Of a stretch of 32,254 nucleotides of DNA, positions 23,525 through 31,460 are shown piece by piece. Origin of the DNA: an uncultured Porphyromonas sp. (GTDB taxonomy: Bacteria > Bacteroidota > Bacteroidia > Bacteroidales > Porphyromonadaceae); contig URDQ01000014.1 of assembly GCA_900546675.1 (NCBI GenBank), forward strand, positions 1-32,254. The letters are read 5' to 3'. A program made the translations under genes and the position numbers. Under the pieces are notes generated by a model that worked only from the letters and a program-made list of their open reading frames with translations, was not told the DNA's origin and made no database searches. Position 1 is the stretch's first letter. The number at the start of each line of letters is the position of its first letter.

Positions 23525-26044
23525 TTATTGCTTATCTCTTTTCTCTATGGCGAGTTGTCGGATGGCCGACTCAATGTCTCCTCCCAGCTGCTCCGCACGT
23601 TGCATGACTTCCAGCTTCTCTCGCTCCTCTGTCGTATAGGTGAGATACTCCTCCATACTCACCTCTGTAGCATAGACGGCACTCTGCATACCTCCCAGCC
23701 CGACCCACACCTCTTTGTAGAGTCGGTGAGGATCATTGTTCTGATTGATTGAGAGGATTTGGCTCTTCTCCTTTTCGGATAGACCCAGCATCGACTGGAT
23801 GCCATCAAACTTGGTCATGTACTTACGCTGATCTAGGAGGATCTTGCAGTCAGAGTTGTTGATGATACTCTCCTTCACTACGGGTGAAGAGATGATATCG
23901 TCTACCTCCTGCGTCACCACAATAGCCTCTCCGAAATACTTTCTGACCGTCTTGTAGAGATACTTGATGTAGTCCGCCATATTCTCCGAAGCGATCGCCT
24001 TCCAGGCCTCTTCGATAAGGATCATCTTGCGGATACCCTTCAGTCGGCGCATCTTATTGATAAAGGCTTCCATGATGATAATGGTCACCACGGGGAAGAG
24101 GTCTTTATTGTCCTTCACTTGGTCAATCTCGAAGACGATAAACCGTTTAGAGAGCAGGTCTATGTTCTTATCCGAGTTCAGTAGGAAGTCGTAACGCCCA
24201 CCTTTGTAGTACTGCTTGAGCGTAGTCAGAAGGTTATTGATATTGAAGTCTGAGAGCGTCACCTTGATATCTCGTTGCTCCATATCCTTACGATAGACAT
24301 CTCTAAGGTATTCGTAGAAGCTATTGAAGTTCGGGACAATACTAGCATCTGAGCAGATGAGTTCGATATAGGCATTGACAGCAGAGCCCAGCTCTCCAGC
24401 CTCAGTCTTGGTGACCCGCTCATCGGCACTCTTCCAAAGCGTCATCAGTAGGGTGCAGATACTCTCCCGCTTCTCTACATCAAAGAACTTGTCATCCGTA
24501 TAAAAAGGATTGAAGGAGATAGGATGGTCATGGGTGTAGGTGAAGTAGACTCCATCCTCCCCCTTTGTCTTACGATGGATTAGTTCGCACAACCCTTGAT
24601 ACGAGTTACCCGTATCGACCAAGAGGACATGCGCCCCCTGCTCGTAGTATTGCCGTACCATATGGTTCGTAAAGAAACTCTTACCACTGCCCGAAGGTCC
24701 CAAGATAAACTTGTTGCGGTTGGTAATGATTCCTTGCTTCATCGGCAGATCAGATATGTCGAGATGTATCGGCTTACCAGATAATCTGTCTGCCATCTTA
24801 ATCCCAAAGGGTGAGAGCGAGTCCTTGTAGTTGGTCTCTGCCGTGAAGAAACAGAGAGCCGGCTCAATGAAGGTGTAGAAAGACTCTTCTGCGGGAAAGT
24901 CGCCTGCATTACCCGGGATAGCCGCCCAATAGAGGGTCGCTGTATCGATGGTGTTATGTCTAGGACGGCACTCCATCAAGGCCAGGGCAGAGCCCACATC
25001 ATTCTTGACTTGTCGTAGCTCCTCTTCGTCGTCACTCCATGCCAAGACATTAAAGTGAGCTCTAATGGAGGTGAGTCCCTGAGAGTGTGCGGTGTTGAGA
25101 TACTCCTGTATCCACTCTTCGTTGATTTGATTACTACGGCTGTAGCGCGCTAGAGAGTGCATATTCCTAGCCTGCTTCTCAAAACGCTGCAAGTTAGCCT
25201 CGCTATCTTCTATGAAGAGGTATTGATTGTAGATATGGTTGCAGGGGAGCATCAGCCCCACTGGAGAAGCAAAGGAGAGGCGGCAGTCTGAGCGGTCTGT
25301 TGATAATCGCTCATAGCGACCATCGGTACTGACCGTAGTGGGTAAATCATCCGTATCCGAGAGCGTATGTAGGCACAGCATATTGTCTCCCACACGTACA
25401 AGGTCTGCCCCTAAACGTATATCCTCCAATGTGCCGTGTCTGCTATCTGATAGAGAGAAGTAGCGATCTAATAGAGCAGCTTGCTCCCTAGAGCCAACCA
25501 GCTCAGCCTCGCTCATTCGAGCCAGCTTTATCAATTCGGATTCATTGATGATGCGTTCGAACTGATCCACCGACTCCATAAACTTCACCATCTCCTCTTC
25601 GTTGGTAATCTCTTTAGGGAGTAGATGACCTCTACAAAGCGTTGAGAAGCTACTCTGCTGTGCCATACGCTGTCGATTGCTCTTCGTGATAAAGAGGTAG
25701 ACGGTATGGTTTAGATAGGGTCGCTCATTGAAGTGTCTCTCAGAGGCACGAGCGAGAAAGCTCAAAGGCTTTTCCTTACCACTTTCGCAAGTTGTATGGT
25801 AGCACTCTTTGATGAACCAATCTTGCTTGTGAACGATCGTGAAGTTGGGTAGCACCTTGATTGCTTTATGCCAAGTAGAGTGCATCGTCTCATACTCTGC
25901 AGATGTGACTGTAAAAAGTTCGGGTAGCTCCACTCGAAAAGCAACCGTCACATCAGCATCCTTACTGACAATGCACCCATGCTCTACACTCAGCAAGGGG
26001 AACTTTGACTCTAAGGTGGTTATCTTGCTTCTGTTTCTCATCAT
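23525..26044 (-). CDS. traG: Conjugal transfer ATPase TraG (VirB4-like)
   Basis: An 839-aa ATPase that powers assembly and operation of the transfer channel. Walker A GPSGSGKS lies at about 448-455, and Walker B KMILIEEAWKAI at about 672-683. VVTQEVDDIISSPVVKE and the later NNSDCKILLDQ stretch are typical of TraG/VirB4 proteins of Bacteroidota elements. The N-terminal half is the TraG-N region (LLSVEHGCIVSKDADVTVAF). The start overlaps the traF stop by 4 bases (ATGA). It is full length and intact. Confidence 0.96.
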   Translation of the reverse strand: MMRNRSKITTLESKFPLLSVEHGCIVSKDADVTVAFRVELPELFTVTSAEYETMHSTWHKAIKVLPNFTIVHKQDWFIKECYHTTCESGKEKPLSFLARASERHFNERPYLNHTVYLFITKSNRQRMAQQSSFSTLCRGHLLPKEITNEEEMVKFMESVDQFERIINESELIKLARMSEAELVGSREQAALLDRYFSLSDSRHGTLEDIRLGADLVRVGDNMLCLHTLSDTDDLPTTVSTDGRYERLSTDRSDCRLSFASPVGLMLPCNHIYNQYLFIEDSEANLQRFEKQARNMHSLARYSRSNQINEEWIQEYLNTAHSQGLTSIRAHFNVLAWSDDEEELRQVKNDVGSALALMECRPRHNTIDTATLYWAAIPGNAGDFPAEESFYTFIEPALCFFTAETNYKDSLSPFGIKMADRLSGKPIHLDISDLPMKQGIITNRNKFILGPSGSGKSFFTNHMVRQYYEQGAHVLLVDTGNSYQGLCELIHRKTKGEDGVYFTYTHDHPISFNPFYTDDKFFDVEKRESICTLLMTLWKSADERVTKTEAGELGSAVNAYIELICSDASIVPNFNSFYEYLRDVYRKDMEQRDIKVTLSDFNINNLLTTLKQYYKGGRYDFLLNSDKNIDLLSKRFIVFEIDQVKDNKDLFPVVTIIIMEAFINKMRRLKGIRKMILIEEAWKAIASENMADYIKYLYKTVRKYFGEAIVVTQEVDDIISSPVVKESIINNSDCKILLDQRKYMTKFDGIQSMLGLSEKEKSQILSINQNNDPHRLYKEVWVGLGGMQSAVYATEVSMEEYLTYTTEEREKLEVMQRAEQLGGDIESAIRQLAIEKRDKQ

Positions 26045-26367
26045 CTAGCGCTATTGAGTTGGTGAAAAAGCTGATAGACCGAACGGCGGTTCAAGAGATA
26101 CCTCGGGTGTCTTCTTATAGCTCCTCGCTTCATCAATCCATATTGACCATACTTGCGATTCATGGCGAACGTTTGCCACACCACAACGGTGGCACCCACT
26201 ACGCCTATGCCCAAGCAGATGATCTGACTGATGCCACAGAGATAGAGAATCACTACAAGGATGAAGATGCCCAGTAACCCTCCTGCAAATAAGAAGAGGT
26301 AGTGAGCCTTCAAGCCCTTGAACTCCACCGTCCGACCGACTCCTTTATTTACTTCCCAACTAGCCAT
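26041..26367 (-). CDS. traF: Conjugal transfer protein TraF (DUF4133)
   Basis: A 108-aa inner-membrane protein, VirB3-like by position and topology. Two adjacent membrane helices (about 26-46 and 49-68) follow the conserved NKGVGRTVEFKGLKAHYLF start. A basic C-terminal part ends RRHPRYLLNRRSVYQLFH. Both ends touch neighbours: the start shares a base with the traE stop and the end overlaps traG by 4 bases. Confidence 0.9.
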   Translation of the reverse strand: MASWEVNKGVGRTVEFKGLKAHYLFLFAGGLLGIFILVVILYLCGISQIICLGIGVVGATVVVWQTFAMNRKYGQYGLMKRGAIRRHPRYLLNRRSVYQLFHQLNSAR

Positions 26368-26684
26368 TAGAGGAAGAAGCTACGCAGGATGGTAGCAGCT
26401 ACGATGAGGAAGATACAAGCTCCGAACCAGCTTGCAGCTGTCTTGCTCGTATCGGGGTCTCCTGAGCTAAACTTATTGTACACCTTGACACCGCCTATCA
26501 AGCCCACCACTGCCCCAATGGCATAGATGAGCTTGGTGGCTGGGTCAAAATAGGAAGTGACCATCTTGGTCGCTTCGTTGATGCCCGCCATTCCATTGCC
26601 TTGGGCAAAGGCTGTCGCACCTGTCATCATCAAGGTCAGGGCAAGCATCGCTAGGCGTTCCTTGCGAATCATACGTCTGTTCAT
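26367..26684 (-). CDS. traE: Conjugal transfer protein TraE (DUF4134)
   Basis: A 105-aa protein resembling VirB2-type pilins. It has a signal-like N-terminus (about 1-28, ending TAFAQG), then two hydrophobic helices (KLIYAIGAVVGLIGGVKVYN and WFGACIFLIVAATILRSFF) separated by a short SSGDPDTSKTA loop. Size and layout match DUF4134 proteins at this operon position. It probably forms or lines the conjugative pilus or channel. Confidence 0.9.
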   Translation of the reverse strand: MNRRMIRKERLAMLALTLMMTGATAFAQGNGMAGINEATKMVTSYFDPATKLIYAIGAVVGLIGGVKVYNKFSSGDPDTSKTAASWFGACIFLIVAATILRSFFL

Positions 26685-26738
26685 TGTCTGTCGTTATATC
26701 AAGTTGTTAAAGAATAATCTTGCTGTTCTATTGTTGGG

Positions 26739-27494
26739 TTACAAGTAGTAAGAGAGCGGTTTGTCTTCTTCTCCCGCTTCTGCCTCTACTTGGGAAGGTG
26801 CGGGCTCCTCTTCTAACTCTTCAGCTTTCCGTAGGGCTGCAAAGAGATTGCGGTGAGCTTCCTCCACTTCTAGCGTGTACTCTTTGAGCCGATCCATAAG
26901 CTCCGTTCCTCGCAAGGTGCGGAGCGTCTGGCACAGCTCCTCTTCATTTTCATTAGTCAGTGAATCCTCTTGCTTACTCCATTGGCTAATACGAGATAAA
27001 TCTCTTGCTAGGATGGCGGTCGGGGAGAGTTCGGGCAGTGCTTCGCTGGCAATCTGTAACTCCTCCCGCAGGATGCTCTCCTCATCTGGATCCTCCATCG
27101 TGTAGGCGACTTGTATCTCGTTTTCTGCCTCAGGAATAGTTTCGCTTTCCGCTTCTAAAGGATCTGTAGCGTCATCTCTTTGCGTTGACTTATCACTATC
27201 TAACTCTGCAAATGTAGCGGGATTATCGACCGCTTTTTCAGACGAGGAACTCTTAGGAACCGTAGGGAAAGATGAGGAAACAAAAGGTTTGCTTTTGCCG
27301 ACTAGTTCGTCTCTCACAAGCTCCTTACACTCTTGATGGGAGTCTGCCTTTTCCGTCTTCTCTTTCTTGGCTGTAGCCTTTCTTGTAGGGCCTTGCTTGG
27401 AGCTGTTCAAGAGTCTCTGCCAATAGGTGATGCCAAAAATCACCCACACAATCCCTAATAAGAGCAGTAAGCATCTCAATGTCTCTTCAATCAT
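26739..27494 (-). CDS. traD: TraD-like conjugal transfer protein
   Basis: A 251-aa protein. One N-terminal membrane helix (about 5-25, LRCLLLLLGIVWVIFGITYW) precedes a long, very acidic, Ser/Glu-rich and largely disordered region, with helical stretches near the end (LRTLRGTELMDRLKEYTLEVEE). Position between the DUF3408 gene and traE agrees with TraD of CTnDOT-type operons. The start overlaps the DUF3408 stop by 4 bases. No enzymatic motif is seen. Confidence 0.75.
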   Translation of the reverse strand: MIEETLRCLLLLLGIVWVIFGITYWQRLLNSSKQGPTRKATAKKEKTEKADSHQECKELVRDELVGKSKPFVSSSFPTVPKSSSSEKAVDNPATFAELDSDKSTQRDDATDPLEAESETIPEAENEIQVAYTMEDPDEESILREELQIASEALPELSPTAILARDLSRISQWSKQEDSLTNENEEELCQTLRTLRGTELMDRLKEYTLEVEEAHRNLFAALRKAEELEEEPAPSQVEAEAGEEDKPLSYYL

Positions 27495-28042
27495 AGGTCA
27501 ATAGTCTTATCTCGTCTCCGCTGAGAGGCGATTTGGTTCAATAGCTCCTGGTGCGTTTTCAAGTGATCCAGTATGATGTTCTCAATATAGCTTGTGATGG
27601 AGGTCTCTACACGGAGGTCACTCACCACATTTCGAAGTAGCTGTAGCACTTCGGTATGAATGCTGAAGCCAGACTTGTTGCGTCCGTCTCGTACAGATGT
27701 CAGAAAACGCTCTTCGTACGCTGCAAACTCTAGTGTCGATGAGCAACTCCTAGGATTAGGCTTCTTCTCCCCCTTGTCCGAAAGCTTTCTTTTAGAGCTG
27801 TGACGCTGAGATGCTTGAGGAGAGGAAGTCGGAGTAGAGGCTGTTGTCTCCTCGGTCTCTGAAACGGCATTACACTCTTCTTCAAGCGTTGGATTCTCTT
27901 CAAGCGTTGGCTCTTCATCCAAATCTATCGGCTCATCAAAGTCCGGGATATTCTCTGCGGTACGCTTGGTGACCCCTATATTTGCCATCTCTCTCATCTT
28001 AGCTTGGAGCAGTCGCTCTCGCTGTTCTTTAAGTGAGCTCAT
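27491..28042 (-). CDS. DUF3408 family protein (TraB/TraC-position)
   Basis: A 183-aa protein when started at the ATG at 28042, which forms an ATGA overlap with the traA stop; an upstream ATG at 28093 lies within traA. The N-terminal half is acidic and of low complexity. The C-terminal part (FLTSVRDGRNKSGFSIHTEVLQLLRNVV...SITSYIENIILDHL) looks like a ribbon-helix-helix-type DNA-binding domain. Being coupled to a ParA-like gene, it could be the DNA-binding partner of TraA. That role is inference. Confidence 0.82.
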   Translation of the reverse strand: MSSLKEQRERLLQAKMREMANIGVTKRTAENIPDFDEPIDLDEEPTLEENPTLEEECNAVSETEETTASTPTSSPQASQRHSSKRKLSDKGEKKPNPRSCSSTLEFAAYEERFLTSVRDGRNKSGFSIHTEVLQLLRNVVSDLRVETSITSYIENIILDHLKTHQELLNQIASQRRRDKTIDL

Positions 28043-28830
28043 AAGCTTGTACCTTTTTGTAGACCTAGCTTCTGTATCACCTCTTCGACCCATTCATCCA
28101 CACCCGTCTGAGGACGTAGCGTGGTAGCTGGAGGTAGGTAAGAGCAACGAAAGACTCCCTTGACACCCCCTTGAGCTAGCTCACGACTGAAGCGAACAGA
28201 ATGGTAGATACGAGCGTCTAGGATCTTCAAGCCCTGCTCTTGGGCATGCTGACTGAACAGTTCGATGACCATAGTGCTGGCACTGCGATTTACTTTGTTC
28301 CAAAGCAAAAAGAGATCTTGGATTTGAGACTCTGCAAAGCCTACACCTAGCTCTTGGATTGTCTTGGCATAAGCAAAGCTTGATGCTAACGATTGCGGGT
28401 CAGCCTCTATGGGGGAGATGATATAGTCCATCATAATGGATAGCTCCATCATAGCACTGGTAGCTACATGACCAGGAAAGTCGAATATGACGAGTTGGGG
28501 AGCTGTCGGTGCTTTACTCAAGTATTGCTCTGTATTGCTTATCGCCTGCTCTAGATTGCTTCGGATAATCTGGTAAGACTTCTTCCCATATTGGGCAAGT
28601 CGCTCGTGGAGTGCCTTCCCTATGTCTGGAGAGGTTCCAATAAGATCTCTGTCACGCTCTCGGAGCTTGAAAAATGACTCCTGAGTGCCATCGCAGTCCA
28701 CTACGACAAGAGGGATGTCCTTCTCGTAGTATAAAATAGATGCTAGCACTTCGGCTAGCGTACTCTTACCGACTCCTCCCTTTTGTGAAGCGAAGCCTAA
28801 GTAAAGCGGGCGGTTGTTTGATCTGTCCAT
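28039..28830 (-). CDS. traA: TraA, ParA-family ATPase
   Basis: A 263-aa ParA/MinD-type ATPase, the first gene of the tra operon. The deviant Walker A is QKGGVGKSTL (about 15-24). Switch I-like VVDCDGTQESFF and Walker B-like LVIFDFPGHVATSAMMELS are in order, followed by SPIEADPQSLASSFAYAKTI. ParA proteins move or position DNA or protein cargo together with a DNA-binding partner and a centromere-like site. Here the candidate partner is the coupled DUF3408 protein, and the candidate site is the 40-bp array immediately upstream (28889-29300). In CTnDOT-like elements the exact role of TraA is unsettled. Confidence 0.92.
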   Translation of the reverse strand: MDRSNNRPLYLGFASQKGGVGKSTLAEVLASILYYEKDIPLVVVDCDGTQESFFKLRERDRDLIGTSPDIGKALHERLAQYGKKSYQIIRSNLEQAISNTEQYLSKAPTAPQLVIFDFPGHVATSAMMELSIMMDYIISPIEADPQSLASSFAYAKTIQELGVGFAESQIQDLFLLWNKVNRSASTMVIELFSQHAQEQGLKILDARIYHSVRFSRELAQGGVKGVFRCSYLPPATTLRPQTGVDEWVEEVIQKLGLQKGTSL

Positions 28831-28888
28831 ATCGTTCTTTGGTTACTACTGGTGTTATAAGCCTATGGGGCGATTATTTCTCTCTAAA

Positions 28889-29300
28889 TCTGACTCAAGA
28901 GTTAGGTCTCAACTTTACTCTTGACTTAACTCAAGAGTTAGGTCTTGACTCAGCTCAAAATTGACTTAGCTCAAGAGCTAGGTTTTGACTCAACTCAAAA
29001 TTGACTTAGCTCAAGAGTTAGGTTTTGACTCAACTCAAAATTGACTCAGCTCAAGAGTTAGGTTTTGACTCAACTCAAAATTGACTCAGCTCAAGAATTA
29101 GGTTTTGACTCAACTCAAAATTGACTCAGTTCAAGAGTTAGGTTTTGACTCAACTCAAAATTGACTCAGTTCAAGAGTTAGGTTTTGACTTAGCTCAAGA
29201 TTGACTTAGCTCAAGAGTTAGGTTTTGACTTAGCTCAAAATTGACTTAGCTCAAGAGTTAGGTTTTGACTTAACTCAAGATTGACTTAACTTATGACTGA
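28889..29300. repeat. 40-bp tandem repeat array upstream of traA
   Basis: Eight complete 40-bp units start at 28945, 28985, 29025, 29065, 29105, 29145, 29185 and 29225, with degenerate units on both sides. Each unit has two half-sites of the form TTGACTYARYTCAA. The second is followed by GAGTTAGGTT, giving a small inverted repeat such as AACTCAAGAGTT. Units differ by a few C/T and A/G changes. There are no unique spacers. The array occupies most of the 776-base gap between traA and the mobA-like gene. Confidence 0.92.
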
Positions 29301-29398
29301 GTTTGGTTGCAAAATAACTAGCTCTTAACCTAAGTCTCAACCTCTAGTGAAGCATGAGGAAAAGGAGTGAAATCACAGGAATGTCGTTTATAGTGAAT

Positions 29399-29575
29399 TA
29401 GTTACAAGGTCGCTGTAACTTTGCAGGCAGATAGAAGTCGTGGAGCTTTTCTCCCCGAAGTAGACACCCCCGAGGGGTGGATACTTCATCGTATCACTTG
29501 TTGATATTGGCAAGGTGTGTCTTTGTACCACAAATTGCCATTTGTACCACAAAGACCCTTGCCCCGAAGGGGAGA
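29399..29575. other. Candidate origin of transfer (oriT) region with hairpins
   Basis: Ordered structures lie just before the mobA-like gene. The first is AGTTACA/TGTAACT (29400-29420). The second is a symmetric hairpin 29457-29487 with stems GAAGTA/TACTTC and CACCCC/GGGGTG separated by a GA/GA internal loop. The third is a long hairpin 29511-29561 (CAAGG + GTCTTTGT with ACAAAGAC + CCTTG) containing two palindromic copies of TTTGTACCACAAA (29522-29534, 29541-29553). The last is CCCCGAAGGGG (29562-29572). TAACTTTG (29416-29423) could be a plus-strand -7 box for the mob gene. oriT identity is inferred from position; no nic site is recognised. Confidence 0.5.
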
Positions 29576-29606
29576 TGAATCACTCCAAAGTCGTGATTAG
29601 GATGCA

Positions 29607-30017
29607 ATGAAAATGACGAAACAAAAGAAGCCTGATGGCAGATGTGCCACCTGCCCACGATGGGACAGATGGCACATCAGGATACCTAATTTCGAAGACC
29701 AGCAGACACTTATCAGGCTCTATCAAAAGTCGAGAGCAAAGACGAAGAGCGATTTTGTCCGAACAAGACTTTTGGGTGAAGCCTTTAAGGTCATCACGGA
29801 AGATTCTTCAAAGAAGCCTTACTTGGATAAACTCTCCGAAATAGTCGCCATAATGAATAAGATAGGCGTGCTGTACAACGAAGCCGTGAAAGCCCTCAAT
29901 ACTTATCATTCTGTTGCCACTGCTCAACGAATGCTGGGCAAACTTGAGACCTATTCCCAAGTTCTCATCAGACTGCAACAGCAAGCCGTGCAATTGACAG
30001 AATTGTTTGAGAGATGA
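29607..30017 (+). CDS. mobA: MobA-like relaxosome accessory protein
   Basis: A 136-aa mobilization protein of the kind that binds oriT and recruits the relaxase in Bacteroidota elements. RWHIRIPNFEDQQTLIRLYQ followed by SRAKTKSDFVRTRLLGEAF looks like a ribbon-helix-helix DNA-binding domain (about 22-60). The C-terminal half is helical (AIMNKIGVLYNEAVKALN, VLIRLQQQAVQLTELFER). A CATCPRW motif precedes the domain. The TGA at 30015 ends it; reading through would add only W-Q-D before another TGA at 30024, so the C-terminus may be shortened by a point mutation. A relaxase gene normally follows but hsdS sequence follows instead. Confidence 0.8.
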   Translation: MKMTKQKKPDGRCATCPRWDRWHIRIPNFEDQQTLIRLYQKSRAKTKSDFVRTRLLGEAFKVITEDSSKKPYLDKLSEIVAIMNKIGVLYNEAVKALNTYHSVATAQRMLGKLETYSQVLIRLQQQAVQLTELFER

Positions 30018-30026
30018 CAAGACTGA

Positions 30027-30794
30027 ATGCTGATAAATCATAATTTAGAGGCGATGGCAAAGCAACTCTACGATTACTGGTTTGTGCAGTTCGATTTCCC
30101 CGATGAGAATGGCAGGCCCTACAAGTCTAGCGGAGGCAAGATGGTGTGGAATGAGACGTTGAAGCAACTCATTCCTGAAGGATGGAATGATTGCGTGTTG
30201 GGGGACTATATTGGGCGCATTACTAACGGCTTAAATCCACGAAAAAACTTCGTATTGGGAAGTGGAAGCAACTATTATGTTACAATCCGAAGTTTGATAG
30301 GTACAACTATTGATTGGAATAATTGTGATAGATGTGATGATGAAGCTTTGGCTAAAATAAATTCACGCTCACAATTACAAGTTGGTGACATTATCTTTAG
30401 TGCCATAGGAACTATTGGGCGTACATATTATATTCTTGAAGAACCAACTAATTGGAATATTAGCGAAACATCTTTTACCCTTAGGGCTAAAGAAAATATA
30501 CCCAATGAATTCTTTTATGGAATGTTACGTTCCCAAGAAATACAGATAAAAGCAGATAAAGCGGCTATGGGCAGTACTTTAAGATGTTTGGTTATGGATT
30601 CTCTATGTTCATTACAATATATCAAGATTCCAGAGACAATAATGCAGTTTTTTTCAGCGAAGGTTTCCGCATTGTATAAGCAAATACATCGAAACAATAA
30701 AGAAATCGCAGAGCTAACTAAGCTGCGCGACGAGTTGTTGCCACTCCTGATGAATGGTCAAGTGTCGGTAAATTATGATTTATCGCACGATTAA
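30027..30794 (+). CDS. hsdS: HsdS C-terminal half (silent, invertible segment)
   Basis: This 255-residue frame is the second half of a type I restriction specificity subunit. It begins inside the central conserved region (INHNLEAMAKQLYDYWFVQFDFPDENG), continues with a target-recognition domain (about 55-190, starting around PEGWNDCVLGDYIGRITNGL) and ends with the second conserved helix region (IHRNNKEIAELTKLRDELLPLLMNGQ). No first recognition domain precedes it on this strand; the ATG at 30027 is probably accidental. It is bounded by a 16-bp inverted repeat shared with the oppositely oriented N-terminal half, so it looks like the off state of an invertible gene. Base composition of the recognition domain is AT-richer than its neighbours. 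Confidence 0.85.
   Translation: MLINHNLEAMAKQLYDYWFVQFDFPDENGRPYKSSGGKMVWNETLKQLIPEGWNDCVLGDYIGRITNGLNPRKNFVLGSGSNYYVTIRSLIGTTIDWNNCDRCDDEALAKINSRSQLQVGDIIFSAIGTIGRTYYILEEPTNWNISETSFTLRAKENIPNEFFYGMLRSQEIQIKADKAAMGSTLRCLVMDSLCSLQYIKIPETIMQFFSAKVSALYKQIHRNNKEIAELTKLRDELLPLLMNGQVSVNYDLSHD
30032..30784. repeat. 16-bp inverted repeats bounding an invertible hsdS segment
   Basis: GATAAATCATAATTTA at 30032-30047 is repeated exactly as its reverse complement at 30769-30784. In the hsdS halves the first encodes the INHNL region of the central helix. The second gives VNYDLS when read on plus, and INHNL when read on minus. The 721 bases between them are one hsdS half. Confidence 0.85.
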
Positions 30795-31314
30795 GTTCAA
30801 TCTTACGATCAATATCGAATAACAATTGCCCTATTCGCTTTTGCTCTGCCAGAGAAGGTAACCATACGATGCATTCTTTAATTTTATCAGGAGAAGTATG
30901 TCTGATTTTCGTTTGTTGGGCTGCAGCAGCTAGTTGTTGCTTAACCATATTGGAGGAAATGAGATAATAGGCAAACTCCTTATTAATCAGTTCCTCGTTA
31001 CAAATAATCTTGGCTATATCCTGACTTTGAATATACTTCCCGCTTTCAGGGATCCATGCGGTAGATCCCAAGAGTCCTATAGCTTGTTCTGTTAGAGGGG
31101 TTATCAAATCCCCCTTTTCAAGAAGAAACTCATCCCTGAATTCTCCTTGATAAAATAGATCATCCTTAGAATTGTTGATCTTAAAGCAATTATTGCGATA
31201 GTCAAAGTTACCACAGGTCAATCGAATATACTTGCCGTTAGTCGCATAAAACGCTCCTTTTAGGCTTGTGCCTCTTGTTACATCTATTACATCTCCGAGC
31301 TTGTATTTTTCCAT
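30718..31314 (-). CDS. hsdS: HsdS N-terminal half, truncated by inversion
   Basis: A 198-aa protein holding the first target-recognition domain of a type I restriction-modification specificity subunit. It starts MEKYKLGDVIDVTRGTSLKG and passes through GDLITPLTEQAIGLLGSTAW. The central conserved helix is LPSLAEQKRIGQLLFDIDRKIELNRAINHNL (about 152-182). After this the frame runs into the reversed C-terminal half and adds 16 unrelated residues (PTLDHSSGVATTRRAA) before the stop. HsdS directs HsdM methylation and HsdR cleavage to a two-part DNA site. Flipping the 30048-30768 segment would join residue 182 to about 248 further HsdS residues. Confidence 0.87.
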   Translation of the reverse strand: MEKYKLGDVIDVTRGTSLKGAFYATNGKYIRLTCGNFDYRNNCFKINNSKDDLFYQGEFRDEFLLEKGDLITPLTEQAIGLLGSTAWIPESGKYIQSQDIAKIICNEELINKEFAYYLISSNMVKQQLAAAAQQTKIRHTSPDKIKECIVWLPSLAEQKRIGQLLFDIDRKIELNRAINHNLPTLDHSSGVATTRRAA

Positions 31315-31352
31315 TTCTTCCTTTATTTGTTTTATAGGTCATATTTCGATCT

Positions 31353-31426
31353 GTGAATTGCAATTCACAAAAGAAGAGAGCCGCCTTTGAAAATAGCATT
31401 TCGGGAATTGCAATTACTGGAAAGGC
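31353..31426. promoter_or_regulatory. Palindromic sites upstream of the hsdS half
   Basis: GTGAATTGCAATTCAC (31353-31368) is a perfect 16-bp palindrome, and its core GAATTGCAATT recurs at 31405-31415. The second copy lies in the loop of a hairpin made by CGCCTTT and AAAGGCG (about 31383-31427). These lie between the upstream regulator gene and hsdS on the minus strand and look like operator sites. The binding protein is unknown. Confidence 0.45.
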
Positions 31427-31460
31427 GACTTAGTCACTTCTAAACGGCTAAGATAAATGA

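Noticed and set aside
28740..28964. Plus-strand 74-aa frame with a repeated LTQELGL motif
   Set aside because: The peptide repeat is only the translation of the edge of the 40-bp array and the frame overlaps the traA start antisense.
28889..29300. CRISPR array
   Set aside because: The 40-bp units abut directly with no unique spacers, variation is spread over the unit, and no cas genes are nearby.
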